From Schistocephalus solidus (taxonomy: Eukaryota > Platyhelminthes > Cestoda > Diphyllobothriidea > Diphyllobothriidae), in NCBI GenBank assembly GCA_017591395.1, contig WEDG01001280.1, positions 1-64,000 on the forward strand: 64,000 nucleotides of DNA, read 5' to 3'. This document shows, piece by piece, positions 45,376 to 56,009 of the stretch. Both the position numbers and the translations under genes were made by a program. Position 1 is the first letter of the stretch. Each line of letters starts with the position of its first letter. The notes beneath the pieces are model-generated. The model ran no database searches. It was not told the origin of the DNA and saw only the letters and a list, made by a program, of their open reading frames with translations.

Positions 45376-45597
45376 TCTGCTACTCTTCCACTCGACTTGA
45401 TCAGACCTCAGTTCAAAACAAAATTTCCACAAAAGCGAGCTGTGCACATTCTCATACAAGACTCAGTAGAGTTGTGTCTCAGAGTTAATGTGGGCTCCGT
45501 GTGTCATGCTTTGATGAGAGCTGAGCGCTGCACATGTGTGCGTGACCAAATATACTAAGGCGCGTAGTTAAGGCGTGCCACTGTGTGTGTGTTTACC

Positions 45598-46143
45598 ACT
45601 CCCACATCAGACAACTGACCGGCTCGGACGGTGGATTGATTGTGATTGTGGGGGAGAGAGTGAGGTCAACAGGTCAGCGCATTTTCCTCACTATAAACAA
45701 TCTGACGCGCTTGAAACTATCACGGTACGCTAAAAGCCGTGGCTTCGAAGGTTGCCAACTGACGAGATGACTCGGACCGCATGGTCAGTCCAATGTGTGT
45801 TTTGTGTGCAATGGCCAACTGGCGAACTGAGAGTCAGGCCTGAATGGCTCCTTCTTAATGTGGTCTTGAAAGCACTCCCGCTCCACGGGATCCGAGCCAG
45901 GTGTGATGGTACGCCCAGGGACGGCTCAGCCACGACAGCCACCTGCGCCCTCTCCCATCTCCGGTCTTCTTGACTCTGTCTTGACACCGGGCATAGATGG
46001 GGGAGGAGGAGCAAGTGTGGTAGAAGCAGCGCAAGTCTACTATCACCTTAAAATAAATCACGCGCAAGTCACCGTACCTGCATCACCCTGCTGTGGAACG
46101 TACGGTGGACCTCACCGAAATCGACGGTCGAAATATCGTGTGT
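45598..46143 (+). repeat. GGCTTGGAAGG-family repeat, copy E
   Basis: A well-preserved copy of the ~0.55-kb core: cagacaactgaccggctcgg, cctcactataaacaatctga, ccgtggcttcgaaggttgcc, ccggtcttcttgactctgtc, tctactatcaccttaaaata, ending gtcgaaatatcgtgtg. Confidence 0.75.
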
Positions 46144-46179
46144 GCTTGCCTGTGCAATGACGTGGTTTCGGGAGGCCTG

Positions 46180-46440
46180 AACTGTGAGGTTTTAATGAAT
46201 GCTTGCATGTATGCGTATGTGGCCGGACAGGCCCATGCGCTGTCCAGATGTGCCGGGATAATTGTGTGCAGAGAGGGAGGAGCAGGCGAAATGGGTGTCG
46301 TCCGAGGCTCCTAGCACTGGACCTCCAGTCGCTGTACGATGTATTCGCCGCTGACAGGCCAAGCCTTTGCGTTATAGGAATGTGCGCTCACGGTGTAAAC
46401 GGAGTGGCATTGCGGCTACGTTGTTGATAGCGGTGGTGGT
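46180..46440 (-). pseudogene. Decayed zinc-finger tail of the LINE
   Basis: In the - strand, out-of-frame echoes of the tail occur. aggcctgtcagcggcgaata corresponds to a GLVGHL-type segment, and ggacagcgcatgggcctgtc to the THRMGLFGHM segment seen at 21690. It is too broken to translate. Confidence 0.4.
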
Positions 46441-46465
46441 GGTGGTGGCAGTGGCGGTGGCGGCA
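46425..46465 (+). repeat. (GGT/GGC)n microsatellite
   Basis: The stretch ggtggtggtggtggtggcag then tggcggtggcgg lies between the LINE tail and the tRNA-like unit. Confidence 0.8.
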
Positions 46466-46505
46466 ACATTTTATAATGTGTGATTAAACTCACGGCTCCC
46501 GGTGG

Positions 46506-46588
46506 GGCCTCGTAGCTCAGTTGGCTAGAGCGTTGGCTGTACTAAAGCCTTCCCCTTGCTGGCGTGGGTTCGAATCCCACCGAGGCCG
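46506..46588 (+). tRNA. tRNA-like gene or pseudogene, class II (Ser-like), anticodon uncertain
   Basis: The acceptor stem ggcctcg pairs perfectly with cgaggcc. The D arm tagctcagttggctagagc carries a good A box, and the T arm gtggg-ttcgaat-cccac is a perfect stem and B box. The anticodon arm is weak: ggct-gtactaa-agcc gives only four pairs and would read ACT, an unusual choice. The 14-nt variable region (ttccccttgctggc) is long, as in Ser/Leu tRNAs, but folds poorly. A second copy at 54658 shares its flanks, which favours a mobile or duplicated tRNA-derived unit. Confidence 0.5.
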
Positions 46589-46599
46589 CCGAGTTTTTC

Positions 46600-47009
46600 A
46601 CAAGTGGGTCAAAGGAATGTAATAGACCTCAAAGTGCGCTAAGAGGCCAATCAGTGCCTAAGGTGTTAGTTTAAAATGTTGAAAATTTGATGAGGGTTAT
46701 TTTTTTGCATTATTAGATTGCTAAACTGAACTTTCGCGTCTTCCGTGCTCGGTTAACTGCGAAAAGGGCACCGCCCGTGTTTACAACAGCGTGACAAACT
46801 TGTTCGCTTTTCGAGAGGTCCTCTGAGGGTTAATCTGATTAGGAGGGGTTTTTAGAGTGTTCATGTCTAATAAGTTTAGTCCCACCTGACTAAGAGCACC
46901 GGTAATTACATCGCCTTAGAATAGTCGCCTGAGCATACATTCGTTAGTCACTTTTATGATGTGGTTGCTCCATTGAAGTTTGACCTAACTCAGATGTAGG
47001 AAAACGTTA
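46600..47009. other. No feature recognised
   Basis: AT-rich spacer between the tRNA-like unit and a PLE remnant. Confidence 0.4.
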
Positions 47010-48005
47010 ACTAAGATGCAAATACTGAGCTACAAGAATAACCAGCCACAAATGCAGTTGCGTGTAGAGAAGCACTGCAGGGAAGCGGAAAACAAGCTTG
47101 CCGCATTTCAATATGATCGATGGGTGCTTGGAGCGAATAGCTACCCGCGCAACTTCTTCAACCAATTCCTTCGCAAACGAGACGAAAGACCAAATCCAAC
47201 CGGTCTCAAATTTTTCTCAGCTCGCCCGTACGTGAAGAATGTCTCGAAGGACGCCAGTCATCATCTCACATCTCTGAGACTTGAATTTGCACATAGACCG
47301 GAGGCAGGCGCCAGGTTATGAGGCCGACGTACCTACTGCGATGACAAGAAATATTTGCGGTCATTCGCCGGGTCTGGTGCAGTTGTGGGCAAAGCAACTA
47401 CGCCGGACAAAGTGGAAGACTATTCTTGACGCAGATGGCCGAGCACGAAGCAACAGTGAGGAGGAAGAACGCCAGTTCCCCAGTCGCGGCTTGTTCAACG
47501 GAACCTGGCCACACATTTAAGTTCGATGAAGCGGAAATTCTAGCAATCCGTATTAACTGCGAATCTCTCTCGTCATGATTTTCCGATCCTCAGTCAATCA
47601 ACAATCAGATTGATCTACCCGCTCCATATGCGGTGTTGAGACTTTGACTAGGCAATGCAGTTAGCCCCGAAGAGAGCTTGCACGGATAATCACCGTTTAT
47701 GGTGCCATCATCGGTGAGCCAAATGGTCCAAGAACCCACACAGTTGATGAAATTCCGACTGCGTGCAATTATTGCGCCACCTGCGATGACCGCGAAAGCC
47801 CATATTTTTGACAGGCGCATAGCAACCGCATGCGGCAAAACATGGCCAATCAGACTATTATCGCACCACGTGCAACTACGCGATGTATTTGTGGGCTGCC
47901 AATTATAATGGGTATACAGTGGCATAACAACTACCTATTAAATGCACTAAACTTTTCTAATTTGTTCCATGATTGAGAATCCGAAACGTTGGGCTAATAA
48001 AGCCC
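47010..48005 (+). pseudogene. Penelope-like element: RT end, GIY-YIG endonuclease and 3' tail
   Basis: Frame 47016-47321 has LRVEKHCREAENKLAAFQYD then YPRNFFNQFLRKRDERPNPT and PYVKNVSKDASHHL, the end of a PLE RT. After a frameshift near 47310 the endonuclease appears (VWCSCGQSNYAGQSGRL; MAEHEATVRRKNASSPVAAC; GHTFKFDEAEILA). The 3' end has gaatccgaaacgttgggcta and ataaagccc at about 47978-48005. Frameshifts and missing upstream RT make it non-functional. Confidence 0.7.
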
Positions 48006-48064
48006 TTTTTCGACCAATAATGGATTTAAATTCCAAGTGGTTGTGCATGACTGGTTACGATCGC

Positions 48065-48145
48065 TAGAAAAGACGGTAAGGAGTGGAATGTGCCCTTCTG
48101 GCTTTTCTGCCGTCTTCAGTCAGCTATATACCAACCCTTACTAGG
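48065..48145 (-). repeat. tRNA-derived SINE fragment between two PLE pieces
   Basis: aaaagacggtaaggagtgga, then ttctgccgtcttcagtcagc, matches the SINE body inverted. It separates two PLE copies of the same family. Confidence 0.5.
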
Positions 48146-48149
48146 AAAC

Positions 48150-48825
48150 ATTTGAAATTGGAGAAACTGGAAAACTCCTCCGGACGCGAATTGCCTAACA
48201 CGAGGCAGCAGTGCGCAAAATGACGCCAATTCTCAAGTCCTGGCTCTTTCAACGAGACCCGGCCACCCATTTAGGTTCTTGCGGCGGGTGATAATCGCGT
48301 GAACCATGAGTTGCTTGAATCGTGGTTTATAGGCCCCAGTATATTAACAAGTGTAAGAACCTCCCTTACTCATATTTGGTGTTGATACTCAGTTTAGACA
48401 AAGCTATCAGCCACTCGGGGAGCGCGCAGGCAAACATATTTTCCAACGCCAATGCCGGTGACCCGGTTGGCCGAGCAATCATCCCACCAATCTTCAACGC
48501 GTGTGATGAAGTTTCAACAGGTAAGGACCCGCACGCCAGCCCATAAACCATTAGCACGCTTATGCCGGTGAGGTAGGTGGTCGAGCCATCACCACGCCAA
48601 CCTTCAACACGGGTGATGAAATTTCAGGCGGCTATCAAACAGTTAGCGCACCAGAGGACAGTCATCCTCGACGTAGGGCGAGCCGTTAGTTGCCATAGGT
48701 ATGTAGTATCATAGCGACTGCATCTTGTAAATACTGCAACTCCCTATGTAAGAGACACCCGTATCTCTTACAGTCTCTGAAGATGGGCTTGAGTCGGAAT
48801 CCGAAACGTCAGGCGAATAAAGTTC
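48150..48825 (+). pseudogene. Penelope-like element: endonuclease and 3' tail, second copy in series
   Basis: A frame reads GETGKLLRTRIA, stop, HEAAVRKMTP, parallel to 35330. Decayed sequence follows to the 3' motif at 48777. Inside it, a segment of about 90 bases (atgccggtga...cttcaacgcgtgtgatga) is present twice, at about 48451 and 48562, in diverged form. The upstream half of the endonuclease is missing. Confidence 0.6.
48777..48812 (+). ncRNA. Hammerhead-like motif at a PLE 3' end, best core
   Basis: CTGAAGA (fits CUGANGA), one U, a stem gggctt / gaatcc with loop gagtcg-like bases, then GAAACGTCAG and AATAAA at 48816-48821. All conserved core bases of a hammerhead are present, but stem II has one mismatch (C-A) and helix III would be tiny, as described for PLE hammerheads, which may work as dimers. 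Confidence 0.45.
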
Positions 48826-48879
48826 TTGTCTGGGTGATCGTGTCCAACCTTTGAGCCTTGAAACCGGATACCATCGTTA

Positions 48880-49740
48880 GTGGAGATTTAACTGTTAAGA
48901 AGTTTGCTATCGGCTCACGATCCGGAACGATCAGTCTCCCAGCAGCGGCACTCGTAGATCTGGCAGGATTGTCAACAAGCCTCTCTCATCCCATATTGAA
49001 TTCTGAACATAAAGATCCATAAGCGGTCGTTCTGACACAAACGAGCATTAATTGATATGCCTCACCGAAAGACGCGATTTATTAAGTGAACTGCTATCTG
49101 CCCATTGACTAGTTGTTTACAGGAAAGGATGAGTCTGCCGCCGTCCTCCTCCTCCTCTTCCTCATTATGGCACCGCCTGGCGATTCTCACGCACCGGCCT
49201 TCCCACAGAGGCTACTACCGCAAGGTCGTCGTAAGGTTTCAACTACGTTAACGCCCTCCTGAGCGTGCTACCCTGCGCTGCACAGCGCCACGTTGTGAAA
49301 AAAACAACCAGTTGTGCAACCAGAACGGCAGAGTACTGCTCACGCGCCAGTACCCGGTAACTGTCATAAGCGCTCAGCGCCGCTGACTTATGTCGACGTC
49401 TTGCCGGCAATATGTAAGAAGCGCGTAGAGATCGAGCGTAAAAAACCCGTAGCAGACGCTGGTGTCTTTTCACGTACGCCCGTGTGCATGTGCCTGCGTG
49501 CGTGCGTGTGCCCCAAATGGGCGGCGCAGCGGTTTCGGTAGACCAAAGCAGGCACCACGCCGGCTCATGGCATACGGTTGTCGAGCTGCGTGGAGAGACT
49601 GCGTAAAACCTTAACAAATTTCGTAAGTGTGTGCGAGTCGCTCATAAGACTAGCAAGCGATGAAGCCACCAGGACGCGCTAGCAGTCTAGGTTTGAGTAG
49701 TTGTCAACTGACTTGATAAGATAGTCCCAGCGAAAATTTG
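48880..49740. other. No gene recognised
   Basis: Contains a short pyrimidine stretch (cgtcctcctcctcctcttcc, 49142-49161) and a tgcctgcgtgcgtgcgtgtg run near 49491-49510. A 124-codon - strand frame (49243-49617) is not recognised. Confidence 0.4.
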
Positions 49741-49742
49741 CT

Positions 49743-50010
49743 GGCAAAGACAAGGGAGACTGAAATGGTCATTTCGGGCTCAGTAGCCATTATTAGACCG
49801 TCATGCTCCTCCCCAATCCTGCAACACCTCAGGCTCGAACTCGCGACCTGTTGATTAGACGTCCAACGCTCTAACCATTGAGCCGGCAATGTTCCTTTGC
49901 CTATGTTACTAACCGCTGTGCGGCTGCTGGCAGGTCTAGAGAGAGAGAGAGAGTTCCAAGGCCGAACGGGACGAGTGAGTTCTGTTAGCGATCGGTGAGC
50001 ATTCATCAAC
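49743..50010. repeat. tRNA-derived SINE, rearranged (inverted head, direct tail)
   Basis: The left part is the body and head on the - strand (aagacaagggagactgaaat; ctcgaactcgcgacctgttg; ctctaaccattgagcc). The right part is the tail on the + strand (ctgtgcggctgctggcaggt; gggacgagtgagttctgtta; gcgatcggtgagc). A (GA)n run of about 15 bases lies at 49939-49953. Confidence 0.6.
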
Positions 50011-52206
50011 AAACACAGTCCCATTTAGGACTGCTGGTCATGCCGCACCGGCTTCTTCCTAAGGTGGTCTTTGTTGCCGCCCTCCCTTTAAGAAGCCTGA
50101 GACAGGTGGAGTTAGGAACCAGGTCACCTATTTCACGCATCAGCAAACCATTTACCTTAGGCAGCCACTGCGAGCACGCCGAGCTCGGTGTATTGTGGGA
50201 AGAGAGGTGAGTTAGATGCATCGAAAGTCTGCTTCACTAAAACAAACTCACGTGCTCGTTTCGAGGGGCAGTTGAGAACCTCAGCACTTGCGTCGGTCAA
50301 GGTATCGCCTGTGTGTGCGTGGGTGCGTGTGTGCCTGGGTTTTATATGAAGCTGATGGAACATGACCGCGTCTTCACTTTCACTCTTGCTCACTTCGTAT
50401 ACCTGTTTCAACTTGATGCCTAATCACCTGTCATGACAGCATTGACGTGTGCTGCGATGCTGCGCGCCAAAATGCTTATATGATGGTGATGATAGCAGTT
50501 CGCAACCGACGCTGACAAACTCTCATTCAGCAGGTACAGTTCATGTTCTTGTTCCCAGTGGTGTTATTATCGCTTTCGGTGATGGAGACGCACCAGATCA
50601 ATGCTCCAGTGTACTCTCACAATCTCGCAAGCCAGATCGCTCTTGTGTGAAGCTGTGGAGAAGGACTGGGCGCACCTGATCCATAGTCATTCGCCTACGC
50701 ACCTCAAACACTCGCAAGACACGCACACTTCCAGCAGCGACCCTCGAAGTTTACCTATGCCTTACGCTGTATTGGCTATAAACTTGTCAAATTACCGTCT
50801 GGTGATACTACTATCTGCCACTACTTTCTCAAGGAACTGTAAAAAGGCCTTTGAAAAGCGTCAGTGCTCAATAGTCGATATTTTAGCTGATTTTCTGGTC
50901 AGCACAACCCCTGTTCGTTTGGGGTACAAATTCATAAGGGAGGTGCGTTTAAGTTGGTTACAGTTGTGTTAACAATAATCCCTAGAATTAGGAAATGTGG
51001 CTGAGATAGAGGAAGGAAATAGCGAACTTATACAATCAGGTAAGGTACGGAATATAGTCGGACCGTTGATCGCTCAGACTGGCATTAAGTGGGCGATTGC
51101 GAGCGCCTTTGCTAGCTGTGTGAACTAATCGATATTCCCATCATCACGTGACAAATCCATTGGGATTTAGAGGAAACTTGTTAGCGGAAGGCTGCCTGCT
51201 TAATGTTATAACAGATTGGTGCGTAAGTTGAAGTAGTCCTTCATGGCGTGGTAACAACAAGCGGGGAATTCTAACGAGCATCCATTACATCGAAATTACG
51301 CAAGCTAGGTAATATCTAATGACGTCGCATTTGAATTTTTACCTGTTCTCGCACTGAATATACACCACTAATGCTTCCGTAGGCGCCTAGAATTCAGGCT
51401 TTAGGTTCAGCTGGTTGTCATGCAATATTATGAAGGTAATCCTCTCAACCCCCAAGTATTGACTCTACATTTGCCTCCTGCAGGCGAGATAACTTTATAC
51501 ACGCTACGCTCATCTCGCTAAGTATTCTATATTCTGTCATTCGATGCGAATCGGTCCGAGCCCTCTGTGCGTTCAGCTGACCCCGGCTTTGAACCTCGAC
51601 CGCGCAGCCCGTAATTGGGGTACCACGTACCGGTGAAACCAAGACAAACATTAAAAAAGGCATATTCTGATGTCCTTATTGGTAAACGCTTCTCAATAAT
51701 TGACGGCAAGCCACCATGCGACAGCCTGTGAGAGCTGGAGAAACCCGGAAGGCGCCAGGTCTAAGCGCAGATACGCGTATGCAGGATATATCAGTGCACG
51801 CCATTCATGCGGCCTTTCATATTTTTGATCGCGGCCGACAGAGCTTCAAGCCCGTACTTCTGGGAATAATAACATTTACTTCTCTACGCGATAGCTAAGT
51901 GAACTCGGGTTCTTAGTCAGAAATGGCAATCACCAACCGCGACCCTAATCCTCATGTGAGAATAGAGCATTTTTTAAACTCACCAATGTCAAGCCTAATC
52001 AAAATTAAATAATTTCTTACTTTTATAATGCTTAGGCTGGACATGGAAATACTTAGAAGTTTTCATCACGCTAACCTCTAGGGAGATAGGTATCCTTCCT
52101 GGAAGTAAGCGTAAAGCCTAAGGCACAACGTGGGGTGAGTTCCTATTCCCTTGTCTTGCCTTTTCCTGCACCAACATTTAACGATTTTGAAAGATATGGT
52201 AATGTG
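50011..52206. other. 2.2 kb with no gene recognised
   Basis: Open stretches at 50449-50679 and 50601-50972 carry no known domain. A MITE-like trace (ttcctggaagtaagcgtaaa) lies near 52095. Otherwise it is unassigned. Confidence 0.4.
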
Positions 52207-52473
52207 GCGCTCACCGATCGGTTACAGGACATGCTCGTCCCGTCGTACCTCGGGACTCAGTCTTTAGCCCCGCCAGAAACCGCACCACAGCTAATGATAT
52301 AGGCAGAATAGCATCATAAGAAATTGTAAGTCAGAAATTACCATTCCAGTCTCCCTTGCCCTTGTCGGTCATGCTATTCTGCTTATATCACTAGCCACTT
52401 TGCGGCTGCTGGCAGGGCTCAAGAGCTCGAAGGAACAACGGAACGAGTGAGTCCTTTAACCGATCGGTGAGCG
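52207..52473. repeat. Fold-back copy of the SINE tail
   Basis: The left arm gctcaccgatcggttacagg... is the inverted complement of the right arm ...cctttaaccgatcggtgagc. The arms are about 100 bp (ctcgtcccgt...gatataggcagaatagca against tgctattctgcttatatcac...gaacgagtg) with the SINE body between. It could form a long hairpin or cruciform. Confidence 0.65.
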
Positions 52474-52514
52474 TCTACTTGCCATTGCTATTATTTCCGA
52501 TCCAAAGTGGCAAG

Positions 52515-52685
52515 AAACCGAGCTCTTGGAGCAGTGGGTAGATCCTTAGATTTCTACCCAACAAGTCATGAGTTCAAGACTCGGGTACTCCAACACCTGG
52601 GGTTGGGTATGGATGGCTGATGACGGCTTATAAGCCAGAAACGGCCATTCTAGTCTCCTTCGTCTTTGATGGTCATGCTATTCTG
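52515..52685 (+). repeat. tRNA-derived SINE
   Basis: Head gagcagtgggtagatcctta, B-box-like gagttcaagac, body aacacctggggttgggtatg, ggctgatgacggcttataag and attctagtctcc. It directly follows the fold-back copy. Confidence 0.65.
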
Positions 52686-52960
52686 ATTTCGAAAGGATAG
52701 TTTTCAGTAACGCATCATCGGAACACTAAATTAGCTTGGTCTTATTGGTCACTGGGTAGGTTAAAGCCGTTTGGGTCTGTGTCTGGGTATCCTGTATACA
52801 TAAGAAGGACTGAAAGGGTTGAAATTTACGTTGCAAGTACGTTCAGTGATAGAGTTATGGGACATGTTCTTTCTGTTCTTCTTTGAAATTTTAATCTAGA
52901 GCTCACACAGGCAATCGTATAACGACCAGAAATTGATGCAGAAATGTGTTCCTGCAAATA

Positions 52961-53185
52961 TAGAGGAGACTGGAATGACAATTTCTGCCTTATAAGCCGT
53001 CATCAGCCAGCCACACCCAGCCCCAGGTTTTGCAAAAAAAACCTGAGGTTTAAACCCCGATATATCGCTTAGGAGTATAACGCTCCAACTATTGAGTCAC
53101 AGGCTCCTTGTTCTGTTAATTGCAATCGGGTATATGGAAACGGGTGCTCGCCGATCGCTTTATAGGGCACAGTCATCCCGTTGAT
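52961..53185 (-). repeat. tRNA-derived SINE
   Basis: On the + strand: gaggagactggaatgacaat, taagccgtcatcagccagcc, cagccccaggttttgcaaaa, then the inverted head (caactattgagtcacaggct). Confidence 0.6.
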
Positions 53186-53364
53186 TCCGTCGTCGGCTAG
53201 CCTTACCAAAAATCAAGCTTACAGTTCATAAGCCTCGATACCGCATTCTTTAATCATCAAGCATTATTACGTTTGATGTTCTACTAACGGGTTCTCTGTC
53301 CTTTCATTTGGAACAAATTATAGAGACCTTCAATGTTTTCAGGCCGAATGAGTATAATATGCGT

Positions 53365-53590
53365 GGCAATTCGACCGTCGACCCCAATGAGGTCCACCGT
53401 GTGCCGCACGGCATTTTGGGCGCAGAGGCAATGACTGGTGCGTGAATCAGGTAAAAGTAGACTTGCGCTGCATCCACCGCACTCGCTCCTCCTCCACCTG
53501 AGCCCGGTATCATGACCACGTCAAGAAGACCGGAGGTGGGAGGGAGCGCGGGTGGCTGGCGCGGCAGGAAACCGAAGCGAAGCGTGCCGC
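53365..53590 (-). repeat. GGCTTGGAAGG-family repeat, 3' end, copy H
   Basis: Inverted matches: gcaattcgaccgtcgacccc (3' end), agtagacttgcgctgcatcc, cctccacctgagcccggtat and gtcaagaagaccggaggtgg. The 5' half is missing. Confidence 0.6.
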
Positions 53591-53829
53591 AATTCCAGTT
53601 CGGATCCCGAATAGTTCAGGAGACTCCCTTATAAAGCACCTAACGCTTTCAATATATGCTCCAGTACACAATGAACTGCATGACCTCCCTGTACAGCAAC
53701 GGTGGAAGGTGTAGGAAAATGTTTTCGGAAAACCTACCACCAAGTAGGCTTGCGCGCTAAAGACCAGTAAGAATTAAGGCCCGTTTTTGGGAGAGCACAG
53801 GAATAGGCGTCCAACCATACCCGGAGGCC

Positions 53830-54010
53830 TTGAGCAGAAATTCCAAGAGGGACAATATTATCGAGTCTTTAACTTTAAGCCTAACCTAAAACTTAACTCC
53901 ATCACTGCGTATAACTATAATCCTAACTTTAACCCTGAACCTTAATCAAAATCGTAACTTAACCATAGCTCTGTACATAATCCGAATCCCAACACCAACC
54001 CTATCCCTTA
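53830..54010. mobile_element. Interior of a palindromic MITE
   Basis: Degenerate telomere-like units (taagcctaacctaaaactta; cctaactttaaccctgaacc) follow cagaaattccaagaggga, as in the MITE at 44172. Neither terminus is clear. Confidence 0.35.
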
Positions 54011-54024
54011 TTAAGGAGACAAGA

Positions 54025-54403
54025 TCAATGAAACAAGAGCCTTATTAGCATGAAGTTTCTGAATCTCACTCGAATCCATCATGAGAGACAGATTCAGCTA
54101 AGGGTATTGGATTGCTCAGATCCGGCAACCACAAGGCGCCAGATCATAAGGCATAAGCCACGACAAGAAACATCTGGGGTCCTTTATCGGGTCTGGTGCA
54201 GTTATGAACAAAGCAACTATGTCGGAGAAACTGGAAGATTACCCGAAATGCGACCGGCCGAGCATGCAGTAGCAGTGAGGAGGAATTACGCCATCTCCTT
54301 ACACGACCGTCGTCAGGATGAGGTGTTACAGGAATGTTACGTGGAGCGTCAGGTAATTATGACGAGTCTTCCAAATCCAAAATTCGGTGCTATTATAGCG
54401 TGA
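54025..54403 (+). pseudogene. Penelope-like element: best-preserved GIY-YIG core
   Basis: The open frame 54050-54403 (117 codons) contains QETSGVLYRVWCSYEQSNYV then GETGRLPEMRPAEHAVAVRR. In the family this is GVxY...YVGETGRxxxxRMxEH; the nuclease core tyrosines, GETGR and the EH are kept. The frame diverges after NYAIS, and no complete RT precedes it, so it is a truncated copy. Confidence 0.65.
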
Positions 54404-54657
54404 TTACTACCTTGATTTGTTTATCCTTCTCAAGCATACCCATCAAAATATAGTTACGAGTTTTATGATGATGATGGGAAGAAGCTGCGTCACAATATCT
54501 CCCCCGACGTGGTCTCTTAGTAGATGAAAAATCTTGCTACAAGTGCGATGGGTCGCTGATGTTCATGGGCAAGTACGCCCGTGGACAGAAGTTGCCGGTA
54601 TGGAGGGACAAGATTAAGATCGAATCAAGTATGATTAAACTCACGGTTCCCGGTGGG

Positions 54658-54741
54658 GGCCTCGTAGCTCAGTTGACAAGAGCGTTTTCATGTACTAAAG
54701 TCTTCCCCTTGCTGGCGTGGGTTCGAATCCCACCCAGGCCG
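54658..54741 (+). tRNA. Second tRNA-like unit, diverged (probable pseudogene)
   Basis: Same layout as 46506-46588: ggcctcgtagctcagttgac, ttccccttgctggcgtgggt, tcgaatcccac. One acceptor pair is lost (ccaggcc instead of cgaggcc), and the anticodon arm (gcgttttcatgtactaaagt) no longer folds. Upstream tgattaaactcacgg and downstream gagtttttc are shared with the first unit. Confidence 0.45.
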
Positions 54742-54799
54742 CTGAGTTTTTCCTGATTCGGTCAATCGAATTATTGCAAATTTGCCAAAATTATGTTTT

Positions 54800-56005
54800 A
54801 AAGGTATACCAGTTTCGATCAGTTTAAAAAATTAAGCGAATTCTTCCATTATCACCATTTGAACGGAAGAGTCCGCTGTATTTTATAGTTCAGTAAAATT
54901 TTAGCGCTATTTTATCGCTCTGCAGCAACAGAATGCCACGAGAAAGAAGTGTCAAAGCTTACTTGTAGGTCCTCAAATACCGTAGTTGAGTGGTTCGATT
55001 ACTAGAAGGAAGTCATCTTTGAAATGGGTTCTGTCGCTAGGAGAGGAAGGCTGAAAGGAACACTGAAAATCCCGATAAAAAAACGATCAGACCTGAGAGG
55101 CAGGGCGTCATAAGTACAATACGTTCTGACGAATGGCCAGCTTATCGGTGGATTAATCGGGCTGGGTAGGGTCACAAAATCGCCAATTACCAGGAAAATT
55201 ACGTTGATCCCTATGCAGGTGCGCACACCCAGCAAATCGAGAGGACGTGCTTATGAAGGGAAAATCGCAGCGTTCCACAGCACTTACTTCAAGGGCACTT
55301 GGATGAATGCTGATGGCGTGTCTTGAAAGGAGATAAATACCATTTCATAGAAATCCTAAGCGATATTAAAGAGTTAGTTTAGATTAGTTGTCGCTATTTA
55401 CCTTGGTATTAGTTGTCGTGATATAGACAACATATTGTTAATCTGATTATGTTTTTGACCAGTACCTAGCAGGATAGGAATCACGCTATAATGGAACTCC
55501 GATCATACAAATCGAGCAAGGCACTTTCGGCCAATGTGCCTAGAGCTGACTTCTTACTGGATGCAGAATATTTTCAGTGAATATGACACAACTGTAGCCT
55601 TTACGAAATGGTGCATTCACCTTTCTCGGTGTAACGCCAAGCCCACAGCTCCGATAATGACCACGCATTTCTGAAAACTACATAGGTACCGGAAAAAAAA
55701 ACACGTCTCCTGCCTGTTAAATTACTCTAACCATCCATTCTGACATTCAGGCAAGCAAAACATTCCAATAATGCATCTCGTGCTAGAAAGTAGACTAGGT
55801 ATATCACCAAAGGAGCGAAAGATTGTCCTTAACATTTAAAATTACCCCCTTTCCACAATCTTCGGAGCCTGGAAACAAAGTGGTCCAAAGACCACCAAGG
55901 CCCCCGGGGCTAACGGCAGTCAAGAAAAGACGTTTCAAGGGGATGCACTCGGTGAAATATTAATCAAGCTGGATCAAGCACCTCCGCACCAACTGACTCC
56001 CATGC
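54800..56005. other. No gene recognised
   Basis: AT-rich sequence. A 77-codon hydrophobic - strand frame (55002-55235) has no identifiable family. Confidence 0.4.
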
Positions 56006-56009
56006 ACGG

